Positions 17,099 through 26,380 of a DNA stretch of 64,000 bases are shown here, in pieces. A model generated the notes under the pieces. The model saw only the letters and a program-made list of their open reading frames with translations. It had not been told where the DNA came from and searched no databases. The position numbers and the translations under genes are program-made. The stretch covers positions 1-64,000 of the forward strand of contig NZ_FMCU01000011.1 of NCBI RefSeq assembly GCF_900091525.1, read 5' to 3'. Every line of letters starts with the position of its first letter. Within the stretch, counting starts at the first letter, position 1. The stretch is from Micromonospora matsumotoense. Lineage in GTDB: Bacteria; Actinomycetota; Actinomycetes; Mycobacteriales; Micromonosporaceae.

Positions 17099-17196
17099 CC
17101 CCGTGGTGATGACCTTGATCGCGAGCCCGGCCCAGGCGACGGTCGGGCGGTGGCCGGGGCCGGGGCCGGGGCAGGTGGGGGCGGGGCAGGTGGGGG

Positions 17197-18369
17197 TTAG
17201 AGCAGTTCGAGGATGGTGGCGTTGGCCATGCCGCCGCCCTCGCACATGGTCTGCAGGCCGTACCGGATGTCGTTGTCCCGCATGTGCTGGAGCAGCGTCG
17301 TCATGATCCGGGCACCGGACGCGCCGAGCGGGTGGCCCAGCGCGATCGCGCCGCCGCGCGGGTTGAGCCGCTCCGGGTCGGCCTCGGTCTCGGCCAGCCA
17401 GGCCAGCGGCACCGGGGCGAACGCCTCGTTCACCTCGTACACACCGATCTCCTCGATGCCCAGGCCGGCGCGGCGCAGCGCCTTCGCGGTGGCCGGGATG
17501 GGGGCGGTGAGCATGGTGACCGGGTCGTCGGCGGCGACCACGGCGGTGTGCACCCGGGCCAGCGGGCGCAGGCCGTGCCGGCTGGCCCACTCGCTGGTGG
17601 TGACGGCGAGCGCGGCGGCCCCGTCGGAGATCTGCGACGCGGACCCGGCGGTGACCACGCCGTCGGCGCGGAACGGGGTCTTCAGCCCGCCGAGCACCGA
17701 GAGTGAGGTGTCCCGGCGGATGCCCTCGTCGGCGGTGAAGGTGCCGCCGTCGGCCAGCGGCACCGGGGCAAGCTCCGGGTCGAACACCCCGGCGTCCTGC
17801 GCGGCGGCGGCCTTCTCGTGGCTGGCCAGCGCGAACTCGTCGAGCTGACTACGGGAGAAGCGCCAGCGGGCGGCGATCAGCTCGGCACCGACCCCCTGGT
17901 TGAACGGCAGTGGCTGGTCGTCGGCGAAGCCCTCGACGCCCCGGTAACGCTCGCGGAGCCGGGCGCTGAACGGCATGCCGTCGCCGACGCTGGACCCCAT
18001 CGGCACCCGGGTCATCGACTCGACACCACCGGCCACCACCAGGTCGGCCTGACCGGAGAGCACCGTCGCGGCGGCGAAGTGCAGGGCCTGCTGGCTGGAG
18101 CCGCACTGCCGGTCGAGGGTGGTGCCGGGCACCGACTCGGGCCAGCCGGCGGCGAGCACGCCGTTGCGGGCGATGTTCCAGGACTGCTCGCCGACCTGGG
18201 ACACACAACCCCAGATCACGTCGTCGACCTGACCGGGATCGATGCCGGTCCGGTCGGCGAGGGCGCGCAGCACGTGTGCCGAGAGGTCGACCGGGTGGAC
18301 CTCGGCCAGGCCACCCTTGCGTCGCCCGACGGGGGTACGCACCGCACCGACGATGACTGCGTCACTCAT
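17197..18369 (-). CDS. Acetyl-CoA C-acyltransferase (thiolase)
   Basis: 390 residues. Thiolase family: the nucleophilic Cys lies in TTLDRQCGSSQQALHFA, the His in AIALGHPLGASGARI, and the second Cys in QTMCEGGGMANATI near the C-terminus. It cleaves 3-ketoacyl-CoA with CoA in beta-oxidation, or runs in reverse. The branch looks like degradative thiolases, including those linked to steroid side chains, but the substrate cannot be fixed from sequence. The ATG at 18369 has GGGGAG upstream. Apparently monocistronic. Confidence 0.93.
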   Translation of the reverse strand: MSDAVIVGAVRTPVGRRKGGLAEVHPVDLSAHVLRALADRTGIDPGQVDDVIWGCVSQVGEQSWNIARNGVLAAGWPESVPGTTLDRQCGSSQQALHFAAATVLSGQADLVVAGGVESMTRVPMGSSVGDGMPFSARLRERYRGVEGFADDQPLPFNQGVGAELIAARWRFSRSQLDEFALASHEKAAAAQDAGVFDPELAPVPLADGGTFTADEGIRRDTSLSVLGGLKTPFRADGVVTAGSASQISDGAAALAVTTSEWASRHGLRPLARVHTAVVAADDPVTMLTAPIPATAKALRRAGLGIEEIGVYEVNEAFAPVPLAWLAETEADPERLNPRGGAIALGHPLGASGARIMTTLLQHMRDNDIRYGLQTMCEGGGMANATILELL

Positions 18370-18477
18370 GACTACTCCCCGGTAACTTCGGCTGCGTCGA
18401 TCCTACGTCGTCGACGCCAGGGTGGGCCGGCCGACGCGGGCCGGCCGTCGACGCGAGGGTAAGCCGGTCGGGGCTGG

Positions 18478-18483
18478 CATGCT
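18478..18483 (+). promoter_or_regulatory. -10 element CATGCT, leaderless start
   Basis: CATGCT is followed by 6 bases and the ATG at 18490. This spacing favours ATG 18490 over the adjacent GTG at 18487. Confidence 0.35.
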
Positions 18484-18489
18484 GAGGTG

Positions 18490-18915
18490 ATGCATCCACC
18501 CTCGTCTCCGGCCCGCCAGTGGCGGGTCCCCCCGGCGGTCCCGGCGGTGAAGCTGGCCGGCGCGGTCGGGCTGGCCGCCCTCGGGCTGCTGCTCGCCGAC
18601 GGCGACCCGGTCCCGCTGGCGCTGGCCGTCGCCGCCGCCGTGGGCCTGGTCGGCTGGGCGGTACGCGACCTGGTCGCCCCGGTCCGCCTCGCGGTCGATG
18701 CCGGCGGCGTCACCGTCGTCCGGGGGTACGCCGGGCGGCGGCACCTGCCGTGGGACGCGGTGGAGACGGTCACCGTGGACCGGCGCAGCCGGTTCGGGTT
18801 GACCGGGGAGACCCTGGAGATCGACGCGGGCGAGAGCCTGCACCTGCTCGGCCGGGCCGACCTGGGCGCGTCGCCGACCGAGGTGGCCGAGGAGGTCCTG
18901 GCCGCCCGCCCCTGA
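18490..18915 (+). CDS. Small membrane protein with bacterial PH domain
   Basis: About 141 residues. Two hydrophobic segments (about 17-35 and 42-62) precede a soluble domain starting APVRLAVDAGGVTVVRGYAGRRHLPWDAVETV, which fits the bacterial PH-domain membrane proteins common in actinobacteria. Role unknown. Its stop codon directly abuts the stop of the convergent rhomboid gene, the two forming the palindrome TGATCA. Confidence 0.75.
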   Translation: MHPPSSPARQWRVPPAVPAVKLAGAVGLAALGLLLADGDPVPLALAVAAAVGLVGWAVRDLVAPVRLAVDAGGVTVVRGYAGRRHLPWDAVETVTVDRRSRFGLTGETLEIDAGESLHLLGRADLGASPTEVAEEVLAARP

Positions 18916-19863
18916 TCAGCCGAGCAGCATCACGGTGCGGACGATCACCAGGCCGAGCAGCGCCACCACGATGACCGCCGTGCCGGCCGCCTGGAAGACC
19001 GAACGTCGCATCCGGGGGGCGTACGCCAGCACCAGCGCCATCAGCGCCCCGACCACGAGCCCGCCGACGTGGCCCGGGATGGAGATGCCCGGCACGGTGA
19101 AGGTGAAGATCAGGTTGATCACCAGGATCGGCAGGATCGCCGAGGTGTCCCGGCCGAGCCGGCGCATCAGCACGAAGACCGCCGCGAACAGTCCGAAGAT
19201 CGCCGTCGAGGCACCGGCCGACGCGGTGTTGGGGCTGCTGAACAGGTATGCCGCGACGTTGCCGCCGAGCCCGGCCACCAGATAGAGGGTGAGGAAGCGC
19301 AGCGGCCCGAGCAGGGCCTCCAACTCCCGCCCCAGCACCCAGAGCGCCCACATGTTGAGCAGCAGGTGCACCACGCCGTAGTGCAGGAACATCGCGGTGA
19401 CCAGCCGGTACCACTCACCGGAGGCGACGCCGTGCGCCTCCCCGAACGGCACGTACGAGGCGTAGCTGAGCACCGAACCCCATTGGGTCAGCGGGGTGCC
19501 GCCACCGAGCAGGCCGCCGAAGCCGGACCCGCCGATCATCGAGTCGCCGCCCCGGTCGCTGAGCACCGAGACGATCATCACCAGCACGTTCAGGGCGATC
19601 AGGACGCGGGTGACCAGGCCGCGACGGCCGGCGGCACCGCCACCGAAGGCGGTACGCGCCGGCCGTACGCTGCGGCGTCCCTCGTTCACGCACTCCGGGC
19701 ACTGGTGGCCGACCGGGGCGTCCCGCATGCACTCCGGACAGATCGGCCGGTCGCAGCGGGAGCACCTGAGGTACGTCTCCCGGTCGGAGTGGCGGTAGCA
19801 GACCGGGGCGGTCGGCACCGACCCGCCGGTGGCGTCGCCGGCCGGCCCGGAGCGTTCAGTCAT
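18916..19863 (-). CDS. Rhomboid-family intramembrane serine protease
   Basis: 315 residues. The N-terminus has a small B-box-like zinc module (CYRH, CSRCDRPICPECM, GHQCPEC; about 22-58). The rhomboid domain follows, with HYGVVHLLLNMWALWVLG, the catalytic Ser in GASTAIFG and the catalytic His in GHVGGLVVGAL. Six or seven membrane segments. It cleaves membrane proteins within the bilayer; substrates are unknown. On the minus strand TACCTT lies 7 bases before the ATG at 19863. In streptomycetes rhomboid, cyclophilin and a DUF5324 gene are neighbours near the origin, the same arrangement as here. Confidence 0.92.
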   Translation of the reverse strand: MTERSGPAGDATGGSVPTAPVCYRHSDRETYLRCSRCDRPICPECMRDAPVGHQCPECVNEGRRSVRPARTAFGGGAAGRRGLVTRVLIALNVLVMIVSVLSDRGGDSMIGGSGFGGLLGGGTPLTQWGSVLSYASYVPFGEAHGVASGEWYRLVTAMFLHYGVVHLLLNMWALWVLGRELEALLGPLRFLTLYLVAGLGGNVAAYLFSSPNTASAGASTAIFGLFAAVFVLMRRLGRDTSAILPILVINLIFTFTVPGISIPGHVGGLVVGALMALVLAYAPRMRRSVFQAAGTAVIVVALLGLVIVRTVMLLG

Positions 19864-19870
19864 GCGTGCA

Positions 19871-19876
19871 AAGGTA
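19871..19876 (-). promoter_or_regulatory. -10 element TACCTT, leaderless start of rhomboid gene
   Basis: TACCTT on the minus strand, then 7 bases, then the ATG at 19863; no Shine-Dalgarno is present. Confidence 0.4.
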
Positions 19877-19890
19877 CCTCGCGGACGCGA

Positions 19891-20421
19891 TCAGGCCTCG
19901 GTGCGCTCGATCTCGACCCGCTCGATCACCACGTCCTGCAGCGGCCGGTCACTCGGACCGGTCGGGGTGTTCGCGATGGAGTCCACCACCTTCGCCGACT
20001 GCTCGTCGGCCACCTGGCCGAAGATGGTGTGCCGGTTGTTCAGGTGCGGGGTCGCCCCGACGGTGATGAAGAACTGCGACCCGTTGGTGCCCGGCCCGGC
20101 GTTCGCCATCGCCAGCAGGTACGGCCGGTCGAAGCGCAGCTCCGGGTGGAACTCGTCGGCGAACGTGTAGCCCGGACCACCCCGGCCGGTGCCGGTCGGG
20201 TCGCCCATCTGGACCATGAAACCGCTGATCACCCGGTGCGAGATGGTGCCGTCGTAGTACGGCCCGTTGCCCGGCTGACCGGTGCGGGGATCGGTGTATT
20301 CCTTGTTGCCCTCGGCCAGGTCGACGAAGTTACGAACCGTCTTCGGAGCGTGATTACCGAAGAGCTCCAGCCGGATCGGGCCAGCGTTGGTGTGCAAGGT
20401 GGCGTAGACAGCCTCGGCCAC
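19891..20421 (-). CDS. Cyclophilin-type peptidyl-prolyl cis-trans isomerase
   Basis: 176 residues, cytosolic (no signal). Cyclophilin core: FHRVI-like SHRVISGFMVQMGDPTGTG, LAMANAGPGTNGSQFFITV and HTIFGQV. It accelerates Xaa-Pro isomerisation in folding proteins. It starts with GTG at 20421 preceded by GGAG. The spacing to the rhomboid gene (27 bases) allows co-transcription. Confidence 0.93.
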   Translation of the reverse strand: MAEAVYATLHTNAGPIRLELFGNHAPKTVRNFVDLAEGNKEYTDPRTGQPGNGPYYDGTISHRVISGFMVQMGDPTGTGRGGPGYTFADEFHPELRFDRPYLLAMANAGPGTNGSQFFITVGATPHLNNRHTIFGQVADEQSAKVVDSIANTPTGPSDRPLQDVVIERVEIERTEA

Positions 20422-20538
20422 GGGTACTCCTCACTCGTTGGTCAGTTCCATGCGGATCCTCCCATGTGCCCCATCTGGCAGTGCGGAGGCATCCGTTGGT
20501 GGAGGATGACGAAGGAACAACTCCCAGGAGGTGGGACC

Positions 20539-21369
20539 GTGTTTGGAATCGGGCGGCGCAAGACCCAGGGGCAGCTGGCAAAGGTGGAGCTGCACCAGGG
20601 CATCGGTCACCTGAGGCAGGCCGCCACGCATGCGGCGAAGGGTGCCGGGGCCACTGTCGGCCCGCGGGTCCAGGCGGCCCGGGGCGCGGTCGCGCCGACC
20701 GCGGTCGTGGTGCGGGACCGGGCTTCCAGTGGCCTCGCGTCGACGGTCGCGGCCCTCGCCCCGGTGGCCCTGGCGGTGCGCAACGCCCAGGCCGATGCTG
20801 CCGGTAAGGCGGTGGCCGGCAAGAAGGCCGCCGCCGCTAAGCAGGCCGCGGTGAGCAAGAAGATCAAGGCGAAGACCCCGAAGGCCCGGAAGAAGAAGCG
20901 CACCTCGCGCGGCATGCTCGCCGGTCTGCTGGTCGCCGGCACGGTGGCCGGGGTGGCCGGGGCGATGGCCGTACGTCGCCGTCGCGAGCAGCAGGAGTGG
21001 GCCGAGTACGACCCGACCCGGGGCATCGAGACCGCCCCGGTCAGCCGGACCACCCCCGGGTTCGACACCCCCGCCGTACCGGCCGGCACCGGCATCGACG
21101 CTCCCCGCGACGAGGTCGACGTCCTGGTGGTGGAGACCCCGTCGGCCGACGGGTCCACGCCGACCGGCTCGGCCACGCCGCCCGCCACCGGTGTGGGCAG
21201 TTCCACCGTGGCTGCCGCCACCTCGCCCGGCAAGCCGGTGATCCACCCGAACGACAAGGTTCCCTCGGTCGCCGAGGGTGCCACCGACGTCTCCGGCCGG
21301 CCGGCCGACGACCTCGGCAAGGCGCTCGGCGCCGGAAAGGCCGGGGCCCAGCACGGCACCCGTCGCTGA
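20539..21369 (+). CDS. DUF5324-like basic membrane-associated protein
   Basis: 276 residues. The N-terminal half is Ala/Lys-rich with KTPKARKKKRTSRG, then one membrane segment (GMLAGLLVAGTVAGVAGAMAV, about 134-154), then an acidic, Pro/Thr-rich tail. The layout fits the actinobacterial DUF5324 group that neighbours cyclophilin genes in streptomycetes. The GTG at 20539 is chosen because AGGAGGTG sits 6 bases upstream; an in-frame ATG at 20506 is the alternative. No function is known. Confidence 0.72.
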   Translation: MFGIGRRKTQGQLAKVELHQGIGHLRQAATHAAKGAGATVGPRVQAARGAVAPTAVVVRDRASSGLASTVAALAPVALAVRNAQADAAGKAVAGKKAAAAKQAAVSKKIKAKTPKARKKKRTSRGMLAGLLVAGTVAGVAGAMAVRRRREQQEWAEYDPTRGIETAPVSRTTPGFDTPAVPAGTGIDAPRDEVDVLVVETPSADGSTPTGSATPPATGVGSSTVAAATSPGKPVIHPNDKVPSVAEGATDVSGRPADDLGKALGAGKAGAQHGTRR

Positions 21370-21586
21370 CCCCCCGCACCTCGCCGGCGGCGCGGTGACG
21401 ACCCCCCGGTCGTCCCGCGCCGCAGCCGCGCCCAGATCCGTCCGCCGCCGGTCCGGCCGGAACCCGCGATTCACGGCCCACGGCCCGGCCGCCTGCGGCC
21501 ACGGCGACGCCCGACCCCCACGTCAGGGCGGGGAGATCAGGGTTCTCCCCGACCGGTCCGGGCTCACCCGGCGGGCCGCCGGCTCC

Positions 21587-21592
21587 TACAGT
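21587..21592 (+). promoter_or_regulatory. -10 element TACAGT, leaderless start
   Basis: TACAGT, 7 bases, then the ATG at 21600. This supports ATG 21600 over GTG 21591, which lies within the hexamer and its spacer. Confidence 0.4.
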
Positions 21593-21599
21593 GCTCGTT

Positions 21600-22514
21600 A
21601 TGCCGCCGACCAACGACCCGGAGCTCACAGGCCCGGAGCCCGACAGTGCTCCGTCGTCCGGGCCCCACGACCAGCTCGTCGAGCGACCGGTCGAGCACGA
21701 CCGGGCGCTCTCGCGGCGACGTGTCCTCTCCGGCGCCGCCGCCGCGCTGGCCGGCGCGGGAGTGACACTGACCGGCGAGTTCGGGTACGCCGAGGCCACC
21801 GCCGACAGCAAGCTGCCGGTCTACGGCGGGTACGCGGCCACCGTGCACGCCGACCGGAGCACCCCGCCCCGGTCGTCCCGGGTCGACGTGGTGTGGAGCG
21901 TGGACACCACCCGGCGGTTGATCGCGCTCACCTTCGACGACGGTCCGGCCCCGAACTGGACCCCCCGGGTGCTGTCGATCCTCGCCCAGACCGACACCCC
22001 GGCCACCTTCTTCATGGTCGGCCGCCGCGCCCGTGAGTACGGCCGGCTGGTGGCACACCGATTGGCCGGTCACGAGGTCGGCAACCACACCTGGGCCCAC
22101 CGGGACCTGGCAAAGATGACCTACGAGCAGGCGTGCACCGCGATCGGTCGGGCGCACAACGAGCTGACCCGGCTCTGCGGGCGGGAGCCGACCCTGCTCC
22201 GCCCGCCCTACGGGCACCTTTCCGGCAGCACCCTGCTGGCCGCCAACGACCTGGGCTACCAGGTGGTCCTCTGGAACCGGCAGATGCTCGAATCCCGGTT
22301 CACCCAGAATCCGGACGGCCTGGTCGACTACATCGTCGAATCCTGTGACCCGGGCACGATCCTGCTCGCCCACGACACCGGGCCGGTGGACCGGCTGGTC
22401 GCGATCCGGGGGTTGGCCGCGATGATCGCCGGTCTACGGCGGCGGGGCTTCGAGTTCGTCACCGTCTCCGAGCTGATGGCGGCGGCGGCCCCGGCCACCG
22501 CCCCGGCCCACTGA
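21600..22514 (+). CDS. Secreted polysaccharide deacetylase (NodB/CE4)
   Basis: About 304 residues. Twin-arginine-like signal SRRRVLSGAAAALAGAGV (about 38-55). The NodB domain shows motif 1 TFDDGPAPNW (catalytic DD), motif 2 HEVGNHTWAHRDL (metal-binding HxxxH), motif 3 RPPYGH, and a late ILLAHD. It is a metal-dependent deacetylase of N-acetylated glycans (peptidoglycan- or chitin-type), exported probably through Tat in folded form. It stands alone between the DUF5324 and CorA genes. Confidence 0.9.
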   Translation: MPPTNDPELTGPEPDSAPSSGPHDQLVERPVEHDRALSRRRVLSGAAAALAGAGVTLTGEFGYAEATADSKLPVYGGYAATVHADRSTPPRSSRVDVVWSVDTTRRLIALTFDDGPAPNWTPRVLSILAQTDTPATFFMVGRRAREYGRLVAHRLAGHEVGNHTWAHRDLAKMTYEQACTAIGRAHNELTRLCGREPTLLRPPYGHLSGSTLLAANDLGYQVVLWNRQMLESRFTQNPDGLVDYIVESCDPGTILLAHDTGPVDRLVAIRGLAAMIAGLRRRGFEFVTVSELMAAAAPATAPAH

Positions 22515-22545
22515 CCGGGACCCCGCACAGACCCGACCCGGGCGG

Positions 22546-23694
22546 TCAGAGCCAGCCGTTGCGGCGGAACCACCGGTACAGCGCCAGCGAGATGGCGAGC
22601 ATCAGCGCGAGCACGCCCGGATAGCCGTACGTCCATTTCAGCTCGGGCATGTTCTCGAAGTTCATGCCGTAGACCCCGGCGAACGCGGTCCAGACCGCCG
22701 CGATGCCGGCCCAGGCGGCGATCTTGCGCATGTCGTTGTTCTGGTCGACGGTGACCTGCGCCAGCCGGGCCTGGAGGATCGAGTTGAGCAGGTCGTCGTA
22801 GGAGTTGACCTGCTCGACGGTGCGGCTGAGGTGGTCCTGCACGTCGCGGAAGTAGCGCCGCACCTCCTGCGGCACCTCCCGGTGCACCTGCGCGGTCAGC
22901 GTCATCAGCGGCCGTTGCAGTGGGATCACCGCCCGCTTGAACTCCACCAACTCCCGCTTCATCTGATAGATCCGCTGGATCCGCCCGCTGCTCTGCCGGT
23001 CGAAGACGTCCGCCTCCAGCACGTCGAGGTCGTCCTCCAGCTGGTCGGCCACCTCCAGGTAGAGGTCCACCACCCGGTCGGTGATCGCGTACGCCACCGC
23101 CCACGGCCCGTGCCGCAGCAGGTCCCGCTTGGCCTCCAGGTCGGCCCGTACCGGGGCCAGCCGGCAGGCGTCCCCGTGCCGGACGCTGATCAGGAAGTTC
23201 GGGCCGATGAAGAGCATCACCTGGCCGGTCTCGACCACCTCGGAGGTCTCGGTCAGCTCGGTGTGCTCGCAGTACCGAGCGGTACGCAGGACCAGGAAGC
23301 TGACCTCGCCGAAGCGCTCCAGCTTGGGCCGCTGCTGGGCCTTCACCGCGTCCTCGACGGCCAGCTCGTGCAGCCCGTACGTCGCGGCGATGGCGGTCAT
23401 CTCGGCCAGTCCCGGTTCGTGCAGGCCGAGCCAGACGAACCCGTCGCGTTCGTCGCGCGCGGCGGCCAGCGCCTCGGCGTACTGCCACTGGCCGGGGCGG
23501 CGTTCGCCGTCGACGTAGAGGCCGCAGTCGACCACGCCGCTGCGGCCGGGGCCGGTGGGCGCGGGGGTCCGGGGGGAGCCGTCGGCGTTGAGAATGCGGG
23601 ACATCGCCCGGACCGGGGACACCCAGGCCCGGGGGTTGAGCACCCGACCGCCGTGGGGTGTCGCCGGCCGCTCCCGTTCCGCCCGGTCCGTCAT
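22546..23694 (-). CDS. corA: CorA-family divalent metal (Mg/Co) transporter
   Basis: 382 residues. A large N-terminal cytoplasmic funnel domain is followed by two C-terminal membrane helices with the signature YGMNFENMPEL (GMN) between them and a basic tail WFRRNGWL. It acts as a pentameric channel. The N-terminal 60 residues are more variable than the core. The ATG at 23694 has GGGGGAA upstream. Confidence 0.93.
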   Translation of the reverse strand: MTDRAERERPATPHGGRVLNPRAWVSPVRAMSRILNADGSPRTPAPTGPGRSGVVDCGLYVDGERRPGQWQYAEALAAARDERDGFVWLGLHEPGLAEMTAIAATYGLHELAVEDAVKAQQRPKLERFGEVSFLVLRTARYCEHTELTETSEVVETGQVMLFIGPNFLISVRHGDACRLAPVRADLEAKRDLLRHGPWAVAYAITDRVVDLYLEVADQLEDDLDVLEADVFDRQSSGRIQRIYQMKRELVEFKRAVIPLQRPLMTLTAQVHREVPQEVRRYFRDVQDHLSRTVEQVNSYDDLLNSILQARLAQVTVDQNNDMRKIAAWAGIAAVWTAFAGVYGMNFENMPELKWTYGYPGVLALMLAISLALYRWFRRNGWL

Positions 23695-24109
23695 GGCGTT
23701 CCCCCTCCCGGGTGTGCTGCTGCGGCTTGCAGGCTACGCCGCCGCCGGGCCGGCAGCCCTCGGACGATCGGCGGCCCCTGCGGCGGGACGGGCAGCGGAA
23801 GGCACGACGGCCGTGATCCTGGTCACGTGGGAACCCGACCGAGGGCCAGGCGGTCGACGGGGAGCCGACCGGGTGGTGGCACCGGGCGGGTCGGGCCGCG
23901 TTCAGGGGGTGAGGGGACGACCCGACCCACCCGGCACCGTTGGGGGGCGGGGATAAAGCTGCGGCGTCACCGACCGCCCGGCGGCAGTGGCCCTGAGCGG
24001 GTCACCGGCCAGACGTGAGTAACGCTCGCAGCATTGTGGGTCGTCGGACCGGCCGAGGGGAGCCCTCGACCGGCCCAGGTCGCGCTTCTGTCAGAAACCC
24101 GACAGATTC
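23695..24109. other. Intergenic stretch, 415 bases
   Basis: No convincing gene on either strand. It contains the corA upstream region and, near 24090-24108, a weak CTGTC...GACAG hairpin by the 3' end of the aminotransferase gene. Confidence 0.45.
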
Positions 24110-25204
24110 TCAGCCGCGGACGGCCGCCACCGCCTCCGACAGCCGACGGACGCCCTCGTCGATCCGGTCCGCCGTCACCGCGGAGAAGGCCAGCCGCAGC
24201 GCGTGCCGCCCACCGTCGACCATGAAGTCGCTGCCCTTGACCACCGCGACGCCCCGCTCGGCGGCGGCCGGAGCCAACCGGTCCACGTCCACGTCGTCCG
24301 GGAACTCCACCCAGAGGAAGTAGCCGCCGTCCGGCTCGACGAAGGTGACCTCCGGCAGGTGCCGGCGCAGCGACTCGGCCAGCACCCCGGCCCGCTCGCC
24401 CAGCGCCGACGACACCGTGGCGATGGACCGCTGGATGTCACCCGAGACGCAGAACTGGTGCACGATCGCCTGCGCCACCATGCCCGGCGAGATGTAGAGG
24501 CTGGTCGCCGACTTGGCGATGTCCGCGATCAGGCTCGCCGGCCCGACCAGGTAACCGACCCGGACCCCGGGGCAGACGGTCTTGGTGAAGCTGGACGCGT
24601 GCACCACCACGCCCCGGGTGTCCATCGACAGCATCGACGGCAGCGGCTCGCCCCGGAACCGGATGTCGGCGTAGGGGTCGTCCTCGAAGATGGTGAAGCC
24701 GTACTCGGCGGCGAGGTCGAGCAGCTCCCGGCGCTTGTCCAGGGAGAGCGTCACGCCGGCCGGGTTCTGGTAGTTCGGGATCACGTGGGCCAGTCGGGGG
24801 CGTACCCCGGACTCCAGCAGCTTGCGCAGCTCGGCGGTGTCCAGGCCGTCCGGCTCGATGCCCACGCCGTGGATCTCGCCGCCCATCCGCTGGAGGTTGA
24901 GCAGGGTCCGGTCGTACGTCGGACGTTCCACCACCACGGCGTCGCCGCGCCGGACCAGGTGGTCGAAGAGGAACGCGTCGGCCTGGAGCGAGCCGTTGGT
25001 GACCAGCACCTGATCCGCCTCGACGCCGTGCTTCTCGGCGATCCACTTCCGCAAGGGTGGGTAACCGACGGAGGTGCCGTAGGCGGTGACCCCGGCGGGG
25101 TCGGCGTCGAAGGCACGGACGGCGGCGGCCTTGAGCCCCTCGACATCCACGATGTCCAGCGAGGGCGCGCCACGGGCGAACGAGATCAGCTGCTCGGCGG
25201 TCAT
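24110..25204 (-). CDS. PLP-dependent aminotransferase (class I/II, LysN/MocR-like)
   Basis: 364 residues. Fold-type I aminotransferase: GTSVGYPPLRKWIAEKHG, VTNGSLQADAFLFDHLV, FEDDPYADIRF, the PLP Lys in SSFTKTVCPGVRVGYLVG, and the C-terminal ALRLAFSAV with the substrate Arg. Similar to 2-aminoadipate or branched-chain type transaminases and to the enzyme half of MocR regulators, but with no N-terminal helix-turn-helix. The ATG at 25204 is fixed by TAGGCT 7 bases upstream on the minus strand. Substrate not determined. Confidence 0.88.
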   Translation of the reverse strand: MTAEQLISFARGAPSLDIVDVEGLKAAAVRAFDADPAGVTAYGTSVGYPPLRKWIAEKHGVEADQVLVTNGSLQADAFLFDHLVRRGDAVVVERPTYDRTLLNLQRMGGEIHGVGIEPDGLDTAELRKLLESGVRPRLAHVIPNYQNPAGVTLSLDKRRELLDLAAEYGFTIFEDDPYADIRFRGEPLPSMLSMDTRGVVVHASSFTKTVCPGVRVGYLVGPASLIADIAKSATSLYISPGMVAQAIVHQFCVSGDIQRSIATVSSALGERAGVLAESLRRHLPEVTFVEPDGGYFLWVEFPDDVDVDRLAPAAAERGVAVVKGSDFMVDGGRHALRLAFSAVTADRIDEGVRRLSEAVAAVRG

Positions 25205-25211
25205 GCGCACG

Positions 25212-25217
25212 AGCCTA
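25212..25217 (-). promoter_or_regulatory. -10 element TAGGCT, leaderless start of aminotransferase gene
   Basis: On the minus strand TAGGCT is followed by 7 bases and the ATG at 25204; no Shine-Dalgarno is seen. Confidence 0.45.
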
Positions 25218-25419
25218 GGGCCTGGCCGGGCCGCTCCGGCCGGGATACACGCCGAGTTCAACATGCGGGCACGACCGTCGGCCCCGGCGCGCTGGCGGCG
25301 GTCCAGCTCGGCGGCCTCCTGAAGGTGCGGCCGGTGCGCCGGGCAGGGTGGGCCGAACCGGTCGACTCCGGTGCAGGTCGGGACGGGACCGGACATCGGC
25401 GCGGGCGGTCGGCGCTCGC

Positions 25420-25425
25420 TACTGT
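25420..25425 (+). promoter_or_regulatory. -10 element TACTGT, leaderless GTG start
   Basis: TACTGT, 6 bases, then the GTG at 25432, so the first transcribed base is probably the G of the start codon. Confidence 0.45.
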
Positions 25426-25431
25426 CGAAGT

Positions 25432-26241
25432 GTGCCCACCGAGCCCCTCCGCTGCGCCGGCGCGTTGATCGTGGACGATGGCGTCGAGCTGGCACCGCAC
25501 CGGTTCACCGGGCTGGTCGCCCCGGCGGTCGAGCGGGCGTTCGTGGCCGGGATGTTCGCCGGCCACGACGGTGGCGGCGCCGAGCTGAGCCAGCGGTACG
25601 GCGGGCCGGCCGCCACCGGTTTCCTGGTGGAGTTCCGCACCCGGCTCGCCGTGCCGGGCGGCACCGTCGACCGGGCGGGCTTCGCGGCGGTCAACCGCTA
25701 CCGGGACCCGGCCACCTGCCAGCGGGCGCTGGACAAGCAGATCGCGCACGGCATGATCGCCCGCCAGCCGGACGGCGGGCTCACCGCCACCGAGCGGGGC
25801 GTCGACTTCCTCGCCGAGCTGTACCAGGTGCACGCCGAGGTGACCGAGGAGCTGTGGGCCGGGCACGACGACCGGGTGCACCGGCTGGTCGAGGCGTACG
25901 GCCGGGTGCTGGCGTACGCGGTGCTGCTCGCCGGGGAGCCGGAGGCCGAACCCGGGCCGGCGTTCGCCGCGATGGCCCCGCCGTACGAGCCGGACGGCAT
26001 CCCGTCGGGGGTGTTGCTGCTCAACCGACTCGGCACGCTGCGGTACCACCGGGCGGACGCGCACGCCGCCGCGTGGACCGCCGCCGGGCACACCGCCATC
26101 AGCGTCGGGGAGCTGCCCGACGGGCCGGAACGGCGGGCCATCGAGCTGGAGACGGACCGTCGGGCGGCCGGCCCGTATTCGACGCTGACCGCGGACGAGC
26201 GGCTGGGCGTGCTCGCCGACCTGGCCGCCCTGCCCGGCTGA
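25432..26241 (+). CDS. Conserved actinobacterial protein, winged-helix-like, function unknown
   Basis: 269 residues, no membrane segments. The middle (about 103-135: ALDKQIAHGMIARQPDGG, then LTATERGVDFLAEL) reads like a MarR-type winged helix and wing. The C-terminal LLLNRLGTLRYHRADAHAAAW is typical of a helical actinobacterial family that includes SCO6745-like proteins. It could be a DNA-binding or a ligand-binding protein. It is not clearly co-transcribed with its neighbours. Confidence 0.6.
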   Translation: MPTEPLRCAGALIVDDGVELAPHRFTGLVAPAVERAFVAGMFAGHDGGGAELSQRYGGPAATGFLVEFRTRLAVPGGTVDRAGFAAVNRYRDPATCQRALDKQIAHGMIARQPDGGLTATERGVDFLAELYQVHAEVTEELWAGHDDRVHRLVEAYGRVLAYAVLLAGEPEAEPGPAFAAMAPPYEPDGIPSGVLLLNRLGTLRYHRADAHAAAWTAAGHTAISVGELPDGPERRAIELETDRRAAGPYSTLTADERLGVLADLAALPG

Positions 26242-26380
26242 ACCCCGCCCGGCCCGGCTGCGCTCCCGAATGCCCGCTGAACTCCCGCACTGCCGGCTGA
26301 CTCCCCCGCCCGCCCGACCCGCGCTCCCCGGCTGAACTCCCGGTTGGCGGCGGCTGCCCGGTGACGCACGGCTATCCTCC

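Noticed and set aside
19891..21369. Near-origin location inferred from the rhomboid-cyclophilin-DUF5324 neighbourhood
   Set aside because: The order is conserved with streptomycetes, but the other origin-region genes (crgA, pknB, gyrA) are absent here, so position relative to the origin cannot be claimed.
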